Origin: Anabaena sp. WA102
Lineage (GTDB): Bacteria; Cyanobacteriota; Cyanobacteriia; Cyanobacteriales; Nostocaceae
Direction of reading: 5' to 3'
Assembly (NCBI RefSeq): GCF_001277295.1
Contig: NZ_CP011456.1
Location: 1,240,001 to 1,304,000, forward strand
Length of the DNA: 64,000 nucleotides
The notes below the pieces were generated by a model. That model saw only the letters and a program-made list of their open reading frames with translations. It did not search any database and was not told where the DNA came from. Positions 8,707 to 16,552 of the stretch are shown piece by piece. A program made the position numbers and the translations under genes. The number at the start of each line of letters is the position of its first letter. Position 1 is the stretch's first letter.

Positions 8707-8988
8707 CTATAGATCCTTCCATGCTTCGTCTTCCTCTGGAACAAGCCAAATTTTATTTAATGATGATTCACTCATTTCTAAAAATTCTTTAACCAATATT
8801 TTATCATCATCTGTATGAACAGATTGTAAATTTTTAACTACTTCTAATGGCAGTCCAGTTAGTTTGACGATAAAATCTAAATCAATACCTTCTCGTAACA
8901 TATTTACCGCAACTTGGGTTAAACCTTTCTGTAAACCTTTTTCCCATGCTTCTTGTAATGTTTGTGCTGGAATTGATAGGTTGTTCAT
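8707..8988 (-). CDS. short Rpn/PD-(D/E)XK transposase-like C-terminal protein
   Basis: The 93-residue protein contains EAWEKGLQKGLTQVAVNMLREGIDLDFIVKLTGLPLEVVKNLQ, which matches the C-terminal helical region common to Rpn-type (YhgA/PD-(D/E)XK) recombination-promoting nucleases. The nuclease domain itself is absent. The tail (EFLEMSESSLNKIWLVPEEDEAWKDL) resembles short acidic antitoxin-like proteins of cyanobacteria. It may be a truncated nuclease, a fusion, or a stand-alone small gene. It sits in an island of toxin-antitoxin genes and remnants. Confidence 0.5.
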   Translation of the reverse strand: MNNLSIPAQTLQEAWEKGLQKGLTQVAVNMLREGIDLDFIVKLTGLPLEVVKNLQSVHTDDDKILVKEFLEMSESSLNKIWLVPEEDEAWKDL

Positions 8989-9043
8989 ATTTTTTATATT
9001 TATGTAGTTGTATTTTTGTAACCCGATTATATTGTATCATAAA

Positions 9044-9220
9044 ATGATTGATAACCCTGAGTTGATAAGAAAAGGTTATCAATTTTTAACTTTGACTTAT
9101 GAACATTCAAATAAAAATTTATCGAAAGCGATCGCAGAAGTTTTAATACAGTTATCAGGTGGGGGAAGTTGGTTTAATAAGCATTTTGCAATCTTAAAAA
9201 ATAACCATCTGAAAATCTAA
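9044..9220 (+). CDS. small hypothetical frame, doubtful
   Basis: A 58-codon frame starting MIDNPELIRKGYQFLTLTYEHSNKNL, with a GCGATCGC site inside. The first 42 or so codons read like a real protein (SKAIAEVLIQLSGG), but the rest runs antisense through the 3' end of the higA gene. It may be a gene fragment whose end was replaced by the rearrangement that also shortened higA. No family recognised. Confidence 0.25.
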   Translation: MIDNPELIRKGYQFLTLTYEHSNKNLSKAIAEVLIQLSGGGSWFNKHFAILKNNHLKI

Positions 9221-9407
9221 AATAGAGCCAAAGGCATAAATTTATATCTGCTGTTATTTTAAGTTTACCTGTAATAATTCCTTGAATAGTAGGATAAGTT
9301 AAACCTAAATTAACAGCTAAAGTATTTTCGCTGATATCTAATTCTTCTAAAAATTGATATTTTAAAATTTCACCAGCATGGGGATTATATAGTAAGTTGT
9401 TTTCCAT
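9174..9407 (-). CDS. higA: HigA-type antitoxin, C-terminally shortened
   Basis: The 77-residue protein has the HigA/XRE antitoxin pattern: NPHAGEILKYQFLEELDISENTLAVNLGL, a helix-turn-helix continuing TYPTIQGIITGKLKITADINLCLWLYF. Family members are about 90-105 residues and continue past a W/F-x-LQ-x-AYDLE segment; here the frame stops immediately after LQNAY. The matching higB is only a C-terminal remnant just upstream (9419-9490). DNA binding may persist, but the pair can no longer be a working toxin-antitoxin system. Confidence 0.7.
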   Translation of the reverse strand: MENNLLYNPHAGEILKYQFLEELDISENTLAVNLGLTYPTIQGIITGKLKITADINLCLWLYFRFSDGYFLRLQNAY

Positions 9408-9418
9408 GACTTTTTCTC

Positions 9419-9490
9419 CTAATGGTAATCCACTATTTCTACATTATAAGCATTTCCATTTTCCCAAATGAAACAGACCCGCTTAAAACC
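9419..9490 (-). pseudogene. higB: HigB toxin C-terminal remnant
   Basis: About 23 codons read FKRVCFIWENGNAYNVEIVDYH and a stop, which is the C-terminus of RelE-superfamily HigB toxins. It lies 11 bp before higA, as in intact higBA operons. Upstream, the frame merges directly with the 3' end of the 830-residue nuclease gene, so the first two thirds of higB are gone. Confidence 0.75.
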
Positions 9491-9491
9491 G

Positions 9492-11984
9492 TTAAAACTC
9501 TTGCCTCCAAGATTCTACCAAGTTTCTATCTACCAGTTGATCTCCCTCATCCCAACTATATTGTCTGATAGGTTCTCCTACAGATACAACTTGATAATGA
9601 AGCAACTTCTCTTTTGAAACTACAAGTAACCCAACATTCAGTTGCCATTTTTCTTTTATTTCGTTCTCTTTTTGACCCCATAGATAAAACGTATCATTGA
9701 GCAGAAGATGTACACCAATTCCTTTTTCAGTTGCTTTTTGTGCCACATCGCTCACAAGGGAATGTAAGTCACAGGTAACTGATATACTCACAACACCTAA
9801 AACTACTACTTTTGCGCTTACAAGAACTGCTGTTTCAATTAATTTTTCAAGATGCGCTATTATTTTTTGTACGTTTTCTTCATTGATGATTCGCCAAAAC
9901 TTACATTCAACAAGTATGAAAACATTTTTCACAATTATGAATAGATCAATGTCAGAGAATTTATCTTTTTCCCCTATTTTGTGAAGGTCTCCTCCTAGTT
10001 GAATGTGTCCAGAAGAAGCAAGCCAGGATAAAAAAACTGCTGCTGATAGTACAGCTTCTCCACCAGTTTTAAGAAAACGGGCTGCTAATTCATTAGGTTT
10101 ATATGCAAATTCTAACTTATCCAAATTGTCAAACTGAAAATTTTCTTTACAACCTAACTGGAAATTTTCTGCACAACCATTACATTCAACAAATTCATTA
10201 ATTTTTTCCAATTTGTACCAGTCTTTTAACCCACAATATGGGCATTTTAGGGCATATCCTCGGTATAATAAACCTGCTTCCAATAATGCCGGAAGATTTT
10301 GCTCTACTATATTCTTTGCATCTTTCGTATTCTTTGCATCTTTCCGGATCAGATTTAATTCTCGTTCTAAATATCCTTTTATTTCCGAAAATTTTAATCC
10401 ACTTTGTTCAGATTTATGTGAATACTTTAATTTATTTCCATCTAATTTATTGATTTCCGAGGATTCACTAGTACCAAAAGCCCTAAATATTTTCGCTCCA
10501 CCTGACATAATTAAATCTCTAGTTTTATCAAAACCTCCAAAACGCTTAATAAAACCTTTAGCATAGCGAGTATGATCATTTAATTCAAAAAATAAACCTT
10601 TAATTTTTAACCATCTTGCAATAATTTCTTCGCTTTCAGGTAAATATATACGGCATTCTTCGTTAGAGTAAACTAACCCCGTAACACCCTTGTTAGCAGG
10701 TCGTACAGGTTGTGTTTTCCCCTGTTGCCAATCTTTGAATAGAGGGTCTTGAGCATTTTCTGAATATTCGACTTGTCGTATGTGATTAGATAGGAGTACA
10801 GCAGAAGTTTGTGTAAAAGGTGCAGAAAACGATTCACCAGAGGCAAAGTCAATTTCTGCATCATATCCAAAAAGATAATTAGAATTTTCGTGTCCAGAGG
10901 GTATGATAGGACTAAAGCGTATGGATTTATCTAATGATGAAATTTCTCGTGTTGTAATAACTGGTTTGCTAGAGTAAACGTTACCTGGCTGAAAATCAAA
11001 CCCGGAATTATTATAAAAAACTCTTACAAAAATATTTCTATCAAATTTATTAAAATTATTATGAATTTGGTTTGCTAAATTTATCGCTTCATCATTTGAT
11101 AAATTAACATAAATTCTCAATTCCTGCATTGAGAGAAAAAATTTAGACAAAATTGAAATACATTCTTCTAAGTTTTGCAGGAAGTCTTTTTTAGGCAAAC
11201 AGAACTTATTAATATAACCTATATCTAAACGGCGGTAGTTCCAAAAAATAGCTGCGATATTAATATCATTAGATTCATAAAGGAATAAATTGCAAACTTT
11301 TTCATGATCTCGAACTGACCAGCCACCTGAAGACTGTGTATGTACAATCTCCATTTTCGTCATAGAGAGTGAGTTTGTGAATATTCTTGTTGCTGTTAGT
11401 AAGCTTGCCTTGAGCAAAAATTCAATAGAATCAATGGTAATTGACCGAGCATTTAGATGGTTTTTTAGGTATCCTTGATATTGATTCGATGGTTTACCAA
11501 ATTGCAGAAATATCTCATGTCCAAATGTAGAATTATCTGAAATCAAGCAAATATTAGTGTCCGATAAGGGATTTTTGTATATAGAATTTAAAACACGAAT
11601 AATATGTGGAAATTCTCGAATTTGAGAACCATTTACTGTCTGCAATGGAAGACGAAGAAGATGATCATTCAAATTAGCTATGTCTTCAATTCGCTCTGAT
11701 AAAAGTTTTAAACAACGACTTGGAAACTCATCTAAGATTTCAGTGACATTTTCTGGAATGTCTTGCTCTGGCAAGAAAATATAATCAGGATTAATTGACT
11801 CTAAGGCGTACTGCAAAAGGATAAGTTTATCAGTATCATCAGGTACTGGAAAGATAGCATTTGAAAAGCCACCCCATAAATGTGTGTAAAGTGTCACCGC
11901 ATTTTTCAGGTCTGTTGTTGTATTCACTAAGTAAACTAAGCGGAGAGGGCGCGGTTTGAGTTTCAGTATTGCCTCATGCTGCAT
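9492..11984 (-). CDS. PD-(D/E)XK nuclease-like protein with zinc ribbon, candidate defence gene
   Basis: An 830-residue protein I cannot name. The N-terminus (PRPLRLVYLVNTTTDLKNAV, then THLWGGFSNAIFPVPDD) is a long alpha/beta region with DYIFLPEQDIPENV. A four-Cys zinc ribbon sits at C581/C584/C601/C604. After it comes GGEAVLSAAVFLSWL and a PD-(D/E)XK-like core: S-D678-I-D680 in one strand and E693-C-K695 in the next (FILVECKFWR). Such a core suggests a DNA nuclease. A linker at about 548-560 (KDAKNTKDAKN) comes from an 18-bp tandem duplication. No methylase or helicase accompanies it. Its 3' end abuts a higB remnant, so it arrived by replacement or deletion. Defence function is inference. 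Confidence 0.6.
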   Translation of the reverse strand: MQHEAILKLKPRPLRLVYLVNTTTDLKNAVTLYTHLWGGFSNAIFPVPDDTDKLILLQYALESINPDYIFLPEQDIPENVTEILDEFPSRCLKLLSERIEDIANLNDHLLRLPLQTVNGSQIREFPHIIRVLNSIYKNPLSDTNICLISDNSTFGHEIFLQFGKPSNQYQGYLKNHLNARSITIDSIEFLLKASLLTATRIFTNSLSMTKMEIVHTQSSGGWSVRDHEKVCNLFLYESNDINIAAIFWNYRRLDIGYINKFCLPKKDFLQNLEECISILSKFFLSMQELRIYVNLSNDEAINLANQIHNNFNKFDRNIFVRVFYNNSGFDFQPGNVYSSKPVITTREISSLDKSIRFSPIIPSGHENSNYLFGYDAEIDFASGESFSAPFTQTSAVLLSNHIRQVEYSENAQDPLFKDWQQGKTQPVRPANKGVTGLVYSNEECRIYLPESEEIIARWLKIKGLFFELNDHTRYAKGFIKRFGGFDKTRDLIMSGGAKIFRAFGTSESSEINKLDGNKLKYSHKSEQSGLKFSEIKGYLERELNLIRKDAKNTKDAKNIVEQNLPALLEAGLLYRGYALKCPYCGLKDWYKLEKINEFVECNGCAENFQLGCKENFQFDNLDKLEFAYKPNELAARFLKTGGEAVLSAAVFLSWLASSGHIQLGGDLHKIGEKDKFSDIDLFIIVKNVFILVECKFWRIINEENVQKIIAHLEKLIETAVLVSAKVVVLGVVSISVTCDLHSLVSDVAQKATEKGIGVHLLLNDTFYLWGQKENEIKEKWQLNVGLLVVSKEKLLHYQVVSVGEPIRQYSWDEGDQLVDRNLVESWRQEF

Positions 11985-12143
11985 AATAAAGTAATGCCTG
12001 TAAATTTTTTGAGTAATTCATATTACTTAATTATCATACTAAATTGCATAGTTTTCAGTTTCCGATCAGAAATTAATTTAGTAACACTTTGAGACAACAC
12101 CGTAAACCATAATATCAGCAGTTAGAGAGTAGGAAAGAGATAA

Positions 12144-12374
12144 GAGCGAGCTGATGAAGAAGACCGGCTGCGTTTAAATTGTATTGGCACAATTGAAGAT
12201 TTAGCACGTCAAAAAATTGAATTACAAGATGCTCAAATACTGACCTTTTATAGCGAAGATTTAGAAGTAGAGGGAATGGTTAAACATTCTCCAGAAGAGA
12301 ATATTTGGGTTGCGGTGATTGATTGGGATAACATTAGACAAGTAGAAGATATATCTAAATTGATTAAAATATAA
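12144..12374 (+). pseudogene. N-terminally broken small gene
   Basis: An open frame of 76 codons without a start codon reads RLRLNCIGTIEDLARQKIEL, QILTFYSEDLEVEG and NIWVAVIDWDNIRQVED before the stop at 12374. It has protein-like composition and resembles a short conserved cyanobacterial protein of unknown function. A stop at 12141 closes the frame upstream, so the 5' end is lost. The rest of 11985-12143 shows no gene. Confidence 0.5.
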
Positions 12375-12377
12375 AAA

Positions 12378-12845
12378 TTACCCCAAAATATCCGTCAACT
12401 TCTCCATCAAATCTTCCGCTAATTCCAACAACTTAACTTCATCAATATCACTATTACCAGAAGCGCGACAACTTCCAGAAACCACAACATCACCAACTAA
12501 AAAATCCTTAGCAGCAAAAATCCGATCTTTATCCGTTAATTGACTCAAACAATATTCTAAACCACCAATAATTTCATCAATAGACTTATCCTGTAAACGT
12601 TCCTTTACCTTTACTGCAACCACATCATTACTTTCTAAGAAAGTAGTAAGTTTCTCAATATAACCGGGTTCATCGTCATCATCCCCCCAAGTTTCCAACC
12701 AATCACCATCTATATCTTCAAAATATAAATCAGCCGCTTCTAACCCATATTTAATAATATCATCTTCTAATTGACGGGCTGATTCTAAATGCTGTAAAAA
12801 CTGTTCTAGTCTTTTTTGACGTTCAGTAATTTCTTGGTTAATCAT
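12378..12845 (-). CDS. acidic hypothetical protein
   Basis: A 155-residue soluble protein, strongly acidic (DIDGDWLETWGDDDDEPGYIEKL), with helical ends (ITERQKRLEQFLQHLESARQLEDDIIKYG and VKLLELAEDLMEKLTDIL). It has no membrane helix, signal peptide or recognisable catalytic motif. Its 3' end converges on the broken gene at 12144-12374 with 3 bp between stops. Upstream lies the 3' part of an IS-interrupted gene on the same strand. No family recognised. Confidence 0.6.
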   Translation of the reverse strand: MINQEITERQKRLEQFLQHLESARQLEDDIIKYGLEAADLYFEDIDGDWLETWGDDDDEPGYIEKLTTFLESNDVVAVKVKERLQDKSIDEIIGGLEYCLSQLTDKDRIFAAKDFLVGDVVVSGSCRASGNSDIDEVKLLELAEDLMEKLTDILG

Positions 12846-12894
12846 AATTACCTCTGTGAGAATTTTTGCTATACAGAATCAAACTAACGAAACA

Positions 12895-13088
12895 CTATAA
12901 ATTTATTTTTTGATAAATACCATTGTTCAGATTATCACTCTTATCTAGTGCTAAATTAACTATCTGATTGATAAAATCACTTTCACCAGGATTAAAACTT
13001 AAAAATAATCCTCTCTCTATTCCCCAAGAAATCAAAGTATCTTCCCAATCATCAGCTTTTGTTTGTGTAAATTCTTGAGATTGGCTAG
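12895..13088 (-). pseudogene. 3' part of a gene interrupted by an ISNCY element
   Basis: This part reads SQEFTQTKADDWEDTLISWG, then IERGLFLSFNPGESDFINQI and a C-terminal YQKINL. Removing the element 13089-14964 and one 9-bp target copy joins it in frame to the 5' part at 14965-15475 (511 + 185 nt = 232 codons), giving a 231-residue protein with QLTSQSQEFTQTKADDW across the junction. The frame open from 13101 begins inside the IS and is not a true start. Confidence 0.85.
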
Positions 13089-13115
13089 CAGCAATTCTCA
13101 TTTTGAAAAAAATAA
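13089..13115 (+). repeat. left terminal inverted repeat of the ISNCY element
   Basis: The 27 bp are the exact reverse complement of 14938-14964. The preceding 9 bp, ATTGGCTAG, are the left target-site copy. Confidence 0.92.
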
Positions 13116-13382
13116 AGTATTAGCCCCGATTTTGGAATTCAAAATATAGTACAAAGTAACTATTTTTTAGCCATTGCCTCTGGCTAAAAAAACAGTCGGG
13201 TTGAAAAATAAGTATGAATACTCAATAAACTAGAGAGATTGCTTGACAACGAATGGGGAAAATCCAGTTTATCGTTCGGGTTTTAGAATAGGGAATCCAA
13301 GGGAAATAAAAATTTATAATTGTTGTCAGATGATGTAAAATCGGTGAGTTAAAAATCTGATAGTGCATCAAATTACTCAAAC

Positions 13383-14717
13383 ATGACTCCAAAGACAGCG
13401 ACACTAGAAATTCCTGAATTAATGCAATTTTTACGTCAACAATTACATGATTTACCTGATGAAAGAAAACCTGGAAATAATACGAAATATCAGGTAGAAG
13501 ACGCAGTGATGGCAGCATTTTCAATCTTTTTTACGCAGTCAGCGTCTTTTTTAGAGCATCAAAGATTAATGAAAAGCAATAAAGGAAAAGATAACGCAGA
13601 AAGTTTATTTTCAATTAAGAAAATCCCCTGTGATAATCAAATAAGAAATTTGTTAGATCCAGTTCCAGCCGCTACTATCTTTATGACTTTTCAAGAAGTC
13701 TATGAATGGTTAAATAAAAATGGAGTTTTGAAAAAGTTTGTCTATTTAGATGAAGAAATTTTAATCGCTTTAGATGGGACAGAATATTTCTCATCTAAAA
13801 AAATTAGTTGCCCTCATTGTAATTGTCGTAATCATCGAAATGGAACTACAACTTATTTTCATGGCTGTGTCACACCCATTGTAGTTTCTCCTAATCAAAA
13901 ACAAGTAATTAATTTAGAACCAGAATTTATTAAAAAGCAAGATGGGCATCAAAAACAAGATTGTGAAAATGCAGCGGTTAAAAGATGGTTAAATAAGAAT
14001 CATCAAAACAAGTATGGTTATGCTGCAACTCTTTTAGGGGACGACTTGTACTCTCACCAACCTATTTGTGAACTAGCTCTAAAACAAGGTTATAATTTTA
14101 TTTTTGTTTGTCTGGAAGCGTCGCATAAAACTGTATATGAATGGCTAGACTTCTTAGAAAAAAGTGGAGAAGTTGCAACCGTTGAAACCAAACAATGGGA
14201 TGGACGAAAAAATTTAATTTATCGTTATCGTTATGCTTCTAGAGTTCCCTTAAAAGATGAAGACTCCAGTCTCGAAGTTAATTGGTGCGAAGTAACTGTT
14301 ATTAATGAAAAAACACAGAAAATCATCTACCAAAATAATTGGATTACTAATCATAAGATCACTGAAAATAATGTTGAAAAAATTGTCAAGGCTGCACGCA
14401 GCAGATGGAAAGTTGAGAATGAAGGGAATAACATTCTTAAAAATCACGGTTATAATTTAGAGCATAACTTTGGTCATGGAGAAAATCATTTGTGTGAGTT
14501 ATTATTGTCTTTGAATTTATTAGCTGTTTTATTTCATACTGTTTTAGATTTAGTTAATTATACCTATCAGAAAGTTCGTGAGTTATTAGTAACCCGAACT
14601 TCTTTTTTTAATGATATGCGTAGCCTATTAAAATTTATTTGGTTTAAAGATTGGTCGGATTTTTTCTCATTTATTCTCAGGGAATATGTCCCATTTAAAA
14701 AAATAAATTCTGGTTGA
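13383..14717 (+). CDS. ISNCY family transposase
   Basis: A 444-residue DDE transposase. The N-terminus (QLHDLPDERKPGNNTKYQVEDAVMAAFSIFFTQSASFLEHQR, shown in part) is the pattern I know from cyanobacterial ISNCY transposases: LPDxR, a D-A/V-AxAAFS segment and FLExQR. A catalytic Asp is likely in ALDGTEYF, a second in LLGDDLY, and the Glu in RWKVENEGNN. A Cys-x2-Cys pair (CPHCNC) lies near residue 142. Length is usual and the frame intact. It transposes the element 13089-14964. Confidence 0.85.
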   Translation: MTPKTATLEIPELMQFLRQQLHDLPDERKPGNNTKYQVEDAVMAAFSIFFTQSASFLEHQRLMKSNKGKDNAESLFSIKKIPCDNQIRNLLDPVPAATIFMTFQEVYEWLNKNGVLKKFVYLDEEILIALDGTEYFSSKKISCPHCNCRNHRNGTTTYFHGCVTPIVVSPNQKQVINLEPEFIKKQDGHQKQDCENAAVKRWLNKNHQNKYGYAATLLGDDLYSHQPICELALKQGYNFIFVCLEASHKTVYEWLDFLEKSGEVATVETKQWDGRKNLIYRYRYASRVPLKDEDSSLEVNWCEVTVINEKTQKIIYQNNWITNHKITENNVEKIVKAARSRWKVENEGNNILKNHGYNLEHNFGHGENHLCELLLSLNLLAVLFHTVLDLVNYTYQKVRELLVTRTSFFNDMRSLLKFIWFKDWSDFFSFILREYVPFKKINSG

Positions 14718-14937
14718 AAAATGTCAATATATTGAAAGAGGAGGAGAAAGTTATTTATTCAAAAAACTATAAATTTGCTTAGAATTTCAGCTAGATTGGT
14801 AAGTTGAAATCAATTCTTCATGTCTAGATTTTTAAAGATTTTTAAAACCCTATCTATCTCCAGCGTCGGATGATAATTATCTATTAAAAAAGAATAATTT
14901 AATACAGGGTTTACACTTAAATTAAGAGAATTTTATC

Positions 14938-14964
14938 TTATTTTTTTCAAAATGAGAATTGCTG
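14938..14964 (-). repeat. right terminal inverted repeat of the ISNCY element
   Basis: Exact reverse complement of 13089-13115. The next 9 bp, ATTGGCTAG (14965-14973), are the right target-site copy. Confidence 0.92.
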
Positions 14965-15475
14965 ATTGGCTAGTCAGTTGCATACAAAGAGGTTGTTCTT
15001 GAATACTACTAACTATTATATCACTTGCCATAGATAAGTCTACAATATAGCGTTGTAAGGCTTGACCACCATTCAGCTTAATGACATTAGCAATCAAATT
15101 AATTAATTTTTCATCCTCCTGATTGAACTCACCAGACATTAATTTTTTTCTCCAAATATGAAATTTGGGGTCATTTTTACTTAACCATCTAGGAAACAAT
15201 TCACCATACCAGTATCTTTCAGGAGGTGTCATTAATTCATAAACGTCTTGTCTTTCTGCTTCAGAAGTTAAACGTTTTATATCCAGTCTAATTTCTGTAT
15301 CTCGAATAAATTGTTGTAAAAACAAAAGCACAAAACGTTTAGACATCAGTGTACCAGGTTTCACATCTTTAATCCAGTTGTTAATCTGGTTTAACCTAAT
15401 TGCTAAACTGGGATCTATAGTTGATGCTTCCTCAATTAATGATTTTAGTTTTTCCTTAATCTGTTGTGGATGCAA
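14965..15475 (-). pseudogene. 5' part of a gene interrupted by an ISNCY element
   Basis: The first 170 codons of a 231-residue protein: MHPQQIKEKLKSLIEEAS, a helical region to about residue 75, PPERYWYGELFPRWLSKND, then ALQRYIVDLSMASDIIVSS followed by EQPLCMQLTSQS where the insertion lies. The IS end gives the frame ten false codons (AILILKKIR and stop). The DIIV...LCMQLTSQS strand pair followed by W-x2-TL resembles the core layout of restriction-like folds found in short cyanobacterial proteins, but I cannot name the family. The gene is broken at the codon for residue 171. Confidence 0.85.
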
Positions 15476-15563
15476 AATATATACCTGAAAAATAATAAAA
15501 TTTTTTATTTAGTTTATATATTTTTAATGGTTTTGTAAAGTAACAATTTATTTAGTTAACCAG

Positions 15564-15612
15564 AGTACGTTTTAACGTACTTAAACTATTAGCCCGGAAA
15601 TTGATTTCCGGG
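15564..15612. repeat. two extragenic hairpins
   Basis: AGTACGTTTTAACGTACT (15564-15581) and CCCGGAAATTGATTTCCGGG (15593-15612) are two adjacent palindromes. The second belongs to the dispersed type 'GGGAATTGATTCCC + TGGG' also seen near 59848. They may act as terminators for sufR transcripts or upstream genes, but no T-run follows. Confidence 0.5.
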
Positions 15613-15642
15613 TGGGTATAGAAGCACACAAATAACCCCCAC

Positions 15643-16314
15643 CTAACTTTTTTCCACCAAATAACCACAACGATGTTCACCATGAATTAACCAGTGAGTC
15701 CGTTCCACAGTACAATCTGGGAGAATAGCCGCAAACATTTCCAATTCATGACCACAAACGCTGGGAAAAGATTCCGCAACATCAGAAATAGCGCAAGTAT
15801 GTTCCACAAAAATAAATCTTTCCGCACCACTAGCATCTGATTCCACAGCGTGAAACTCCGCCATAAAACCTTCAGCTTTTCGCAATTCTATCAAATTGGC
15901 GACCCGTTCCTGCAAAGAACCATTACCCACCCGTTCATGATATTCTTGGGCTTTACGTTCCCACTGTTTCCGTAAAATAGACTTTACTTGGTCACGTCCC
16001 ACAGTTTCCGCTAAAGTGTCAAGAAGAGAAACCGCAAACTCGCCATAACCATCACCTAAGCGGTTAGCACTTTTTTGCAAATGTGATCTTCCCACCCGAC
16101 TCAAATGATAAACGTGCTGGGGTCTGCCCATACTCGGTTGTTCTGATACCGAATATAGAACTAACTCCTCCATCTCTAAATCCTTTAAATGACGACGAAT
16201 CGCTTGGGGACTCACATCCAAAAAGTTCGCCAACTCAACAGCCGTTGCTTGTGAGTGTTTCAATAGATACTCTAGGATATCCTGCTTAGTTGAGGTCTGC
16301 TGGGTAGTCGCCAT
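15643..16314 (-). CDS. sufR: SufR, Fe-S cluster biogenesis repressor
   Basis: A 223-residue regulator. Residues 10-62 form a winged helix (ILEYLLKHSQATAVELANFL, then VSPQAIRRHLKDLE). The C-terminal third has the SufR cysteine pattern C174-x12-C187-x13-C201-x14-C216, which in the cyanobacterial family holds a 4Fe-4S cluster; the spacing is exact. SufR represses sufBCDS and itself when clusters are plentiful. It is divergent from sufB across 238 bp that contain two operator-like palindromes. Length and neighbourhood agree fully with the known family. Confidence 0.95.
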   Translation of the reverse strand: MATTQQTSTKQDILEYLLKHSQATAVELANFLDVSPQAIRRHLKDLEMEELVLYSVSEQPSMGRPQHVYHLSRVGRSHLQKSANRLGDGYGEFAVSLLDTLAETVGRDQVKSILRKQWERKAQEYHERVGNGSLQERVANLIELRKAEGFMAEFHAVESDASGAERFIFVEHTCAISDVAESFPSVCGHELEMFAAILPDCTVERTHWLIHGEHRCGYLVEKS

Positions 16315-16382
16315 CTTCTCTACTAGACGCTTCGCAAACGTCCCAAAATAAAAAACTTTTTTTTCTGAAAATTTAACTTAAA

Positions 16383-16396
16383 CAACATTGTTGTTG
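16383..16396. promoter_or_regulatory. SufR operator, perfect copy
   Basis: CAACATTGTTGTTG fits the published CAAC-N6-GTTG SufR site exactly. It lies 69 bp before the sufR start on the sufR-proximal side of the divergent intergenic region. Confidence 0.75.
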
Positions 16397-16424
16397 TTAA
16401 TCTATCGTACAATGAAAATAGATT

Positions 16425-16444
16425 AAACAACAGCCGAATTGTTT
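16425..16444. promoter_or_regulatory. SufR operator, imperfect copy
   Basis: AAACAA-N8-TTGTTT, containing CAAC-N6-ATTG on the same centre (one mismatch to CAAC-N6-GTTG). It lies 109 bp before sufB. Two sites of unequal quality between sufR and sufB match what is known for SufR regulation in Synechocystis. Confidence 0.65.
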
Positions 16445-16552
16445 TAGTCGTTAAACCTATTCTAGCAGTCCTGTTAGGAATTGGTAACAGAAAACGGGAA
16501 TTAGCTTTGTGCAGCCCGTCGCCCGTCCTTTAAAGAGAACACAAGAGAACCG

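Larger units (their letters stand above)
13089..14964 (+). mobile_element. complete ISNCY-type insertion sequence
   Basis: The element is 1876 bp long with perfect 27-bp terminal inverted repeats (13089-13115 and 14938-14964; outer end CAGCAATTCTCATTTTG) and a perfect 9-bp target duplication ATTGGCTAG at 13080-13088 and 14965-14973. One intact transposase gene lies inside. Intact ends, target repeats and an open frame indicate a recent insertion. The flanking 267 bp and 220 bp inside the element hold no other gene. Confidence 0.92.

Noticed and set aside
9697..10566. plus-strand frames opposite the nuclease gene
   Set aside because: Shadow frames of the large minus-strand gene, without start sites or family patterns.
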